Of a stretch of 20,641 bases of DNA, positions 19,198-20,641 are shown piece after piece (within the stretch, counting starts at the first letter, position 1; each line of letters begins with the position of its first letter). The stretch comes from Rickettsiales bacterium (GTDB lineage Bacteria; Pseudomonadota; Alphaproteobacteria; Rickettsiales; JANQQO01), in the NCBI GenBank assembly GCA_028289305.1, contig JANQQO010000098.1, forward strand, positions 1 to 20,641. Direction: 5' to 3'. Both the position numbers and the translations under genes were made by a program. The notes below the pieces were generated by a model. That model did not search any database and was not told the DNA's origin. It worked only from the letters and a program-made list of their open reading frames with translations.

Positions 19198-20614
19198 TGT
19201 GCTGTCGCAGACATTGTATAATGCGGTGTTGCGGGTGAAGCTGCAGCCCTTTGTGGAGAAGGTGTTTCACACGTTAACGCCGGGTGTGCCCTATGTGCAT
19301 AATTGGCATGTTGACGCGATCTGCGCGTATCTGGAGGCGTGTTATTACGGGGAGATTAAGCGGCTGATTATCAATGTGCCGCCGCGGAGTTTGAAATCGA
19401 TCTGTGCGTCGGTGGCGCTGCCGGCGTGGATTTTAGGCAAAGACCCAACGAAGCGGGTGGTGGTGGCGAGCTATTCGAATGAGCTGATGGTCAAGCACTC
19501 GAATGATTGCCGGATGGTGATGGAGAATTATTGGTATCGTGCGGCGTTTCCAAGCACGTATCTTTCGCCGTTTAAAAATACGCAGACGGAGTTTGCTACC
19601 ACTAAGGGGGGCTATCGCTTAGGTGCCTCGGTGGGCGGCACGCTGACTGGACGCGGTGGGAATTTCATTATTATTGATGACCCGCTGAAGCCTGAAGAAG
19701 CGCTTTCCAACAGCGCGCGGGCACGGGTGAATCAGTGGTATGGCAATACGCTGTATTCGCGGCTGGATAACAAAGAAGAGGATGTGATTATTCTGGTGAT
19801 GCAACGGCTGCACCGGGATGATTTGACGGGGCTGCTGATGGAGCAGGGCGGCTGGGAATATTTGAAGATTCCTGCTATTGCGGAGGAGAGCCGGCATTTC
19901 CATACGCGCTACCCGTTTAGCAAAAAGGATGCGCACCATATGCGGGAAGGCGAGGTGCTACACCCGGCGCGGGAATCACGCGCAACGCTGGATGTGTTGA
20001 AGCGGGAAGTGGGGAGCTATAACTTCGCGAGTCAATATTTGCAGCAGCCGGTGGAGCCGGAAGGCAATGTGATAAAGTGGGAGTGGTTCCAGCGCTATAC
20101 GGAGCTGCCGCATGTGGCACCGCAGCAGATTATCCAAAGCTGGGATACAGCGAGTAAGGTGCGGGATGCGAGCGATTATAGTGTGTGCACCACGTGGCAT
20201 ATTTACGCAGATGGGTATTACCTGGTGGAGGTGCTGCGCGAGAAATGGGAGTTTTTAGAGCTAAAAAAACAGGTGATCGCGCAGGCGACTGCGCATCAGC
20301 CGCAGATGATTCTCATGGAGGATAAAGGCTCTGGCACGCAGCTGATTCAGACGTTGAAAAAAGAGACGAAGCTGCCAATTGTACCAGTGGTGCCGAAGTT
20401 AGAGAAATTGGTGCGGGTGTATAACCAGGCGCCGAAGATGGAGGCGGGCAAGGTGTTTCTGCCCAGCAAGGCAGCGTGGCTTGGCGAGTTTGCAACAGAG
20501 GTGCAGGCCTTCCCCTACGCGCGGCATGACGACCAGGTGGATAGCATGGCGCAGGCGCTCGAGCATGGCATGCGGGCGCTGCGGGAAGTGGAGCCGCGGG
20601 TGAGGAGTTTGTGA
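19190..20614 (+). CDS. Terminase large subunit, TIGR01630 / Terminase_6 type
   Basis: A 474-residue motor-nuclease. The frame is open to GTG codons at 19184-19189, but ATG 19190 has GAGGAGG six bases before it. Motifs: a Walker A variant VPPRSLKS (residues about 65-72) without the usual glycine before lysine, a form common in this subfamily; Walker B FIIIDDPLKPEEA; a coupling motif in VILVMQRLHRDDLTGLL; and the nuclease acidic residues in SWDTASKVRDASDYSV, LMEDKGSGTQL and YARHDDQVDSMAQALEHGM. The gene looks intact, with all motifs in order. This family packages DNA in many alphaproteobacterial prophages and in gene transfer agents. It is unlike the GpA-type TerL at 8437 and belongs to a second module running off the right edge. 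Downstream at 20626-20638 AGGGGAG and ATG suggest the next gene. Confidence 0.94.
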   Translation: MGDVLSQTLYNAVLRVKLQPFVEKVFHTLTPGVPYVHNWHVDAICAYLEACYYGEIKRLIINVPPRSLKSICASVALPAWILGKDPTKRVVVASYSNELMVKHSNDCRMVMENYWYRAAFPSTYLSPFKNTQTEFATTKGGYRLGASVGGTLTGRGGNFIIIDDPLKPEEALSNSARARVNQWYGNTLYSRLDNKEEDVIILVMQRLHRDDLTGLLMEQGGWEYLKIPAIAEESRHFHTRYPFSKKDAHHMREGEVLHPARESRATLDVLKREVGSYNFASQYLQQPVEPEGNVIKWEWFQRYTELPHVAPQQIIQSWDTASKVRDASDYSVCTTWHIYADGYYLVEVLREKWEFLELKKQVIAQATAHQPQMILMEDKGSGTQLIQTLKKETKLPIVPVVPKLEKLVRVYNQAPKMEAGKVFLPSKAAWLGEFATEVQAFPYARHDDQVDSMAQALEHGMRALREVEPRVRSL

Positions 20615-20625
20615 TAAAGGGGATT

Positions 20626-20641
20626 AGGGGAGTTGATGGTG
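20626..20641 (+). promoter_or_regulatory. Probable ribosome-binding site and start of the next gene
   Basis: AGGGGAG (20626-20632) lies just before ATG at 20636 followed by GTG at the edge. In this module the next gene is usually the portal or a head protein, but only two codons are visible. Confidence 0.35.

Overview
The window looks like chromosomal DNA of an alphaproteobacterium carrying a lambda-like (siphovirus-type) prophage, followed by a short chromosomal stretch and then the start of a second, unrelated phage or gene-transfer-agent-like packaging module. The alphaproteobacterial guess rests on a DUF2460 tail protein, a DUF3489 protein and a membrane-anchored TIGR02281-type aspartic protease, all best known from that class. 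It is an inference from families, not a phylogenetic result.

Positions 1-15450, mostly minus strand, read right to left as a compact head-tail operon. In order: SEC-C/nuclease-like cargo gene, minor tail protein Z, a ParB-methyltransferase fusion, small and large terminase (Nu1/A type), head-tail joiner W, portal B, a prohead protease fused to the major capsid protein, DUF2190 decoration protein, FII-type head closure, U-type tail terminator, tail tube, tail assembly chaperone G with its -1 frameshift extension GT, tape measure, and the 5' part of a DUF2460 distal tail gene. Two plus-strand genes interrupt it: a membrane-anchored protein at 398-919 and a DUF3489 regulator-like protein at 10833-11336. 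Two strong intrinsic terminators lie inside the operon, directly before the decoration and tube genes, so readthrough or antitermination is implied.

Positions 15003-15704 have no convincing gene. They hold a hairpin-rich island bracketed by 21-bp direct repeats, a long imperfect inverted repeat, and a 20-bp piece matching the 3' end of a glutamine-type tRNA. The tRNA piece lies in the orientation expected for the right attachment site of a prophage lying to its left. The SEC-C gene is then the outermost gene at that end, a usual place for accessory (for example defence) cargo.

Positions 15705-18569 look chromosomal: a small multi-pass membrane protein, a single-domain globin, a three-helix membrane-anchored aspartic protease, and an AT-rich 387-residue gene I do not recognise. 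From 18853 to the right edge, on the plus strand, come a small acidic terminase-small-subunit-like ORF with a TTG start and a complete TerL of the TIGR01630/Terminase_6 type, unrelated to the GpA-type TerL of the prophage.

The most notable points are the conserved lambda-style programmed frameshift (slippery GGGAAAC), an internal ribosome-binding site inside the protease-capsid fusion that would release capsid without protease, and the SEC-C plus PD-(D/E)XK-like cargo protein at the prophage edge.
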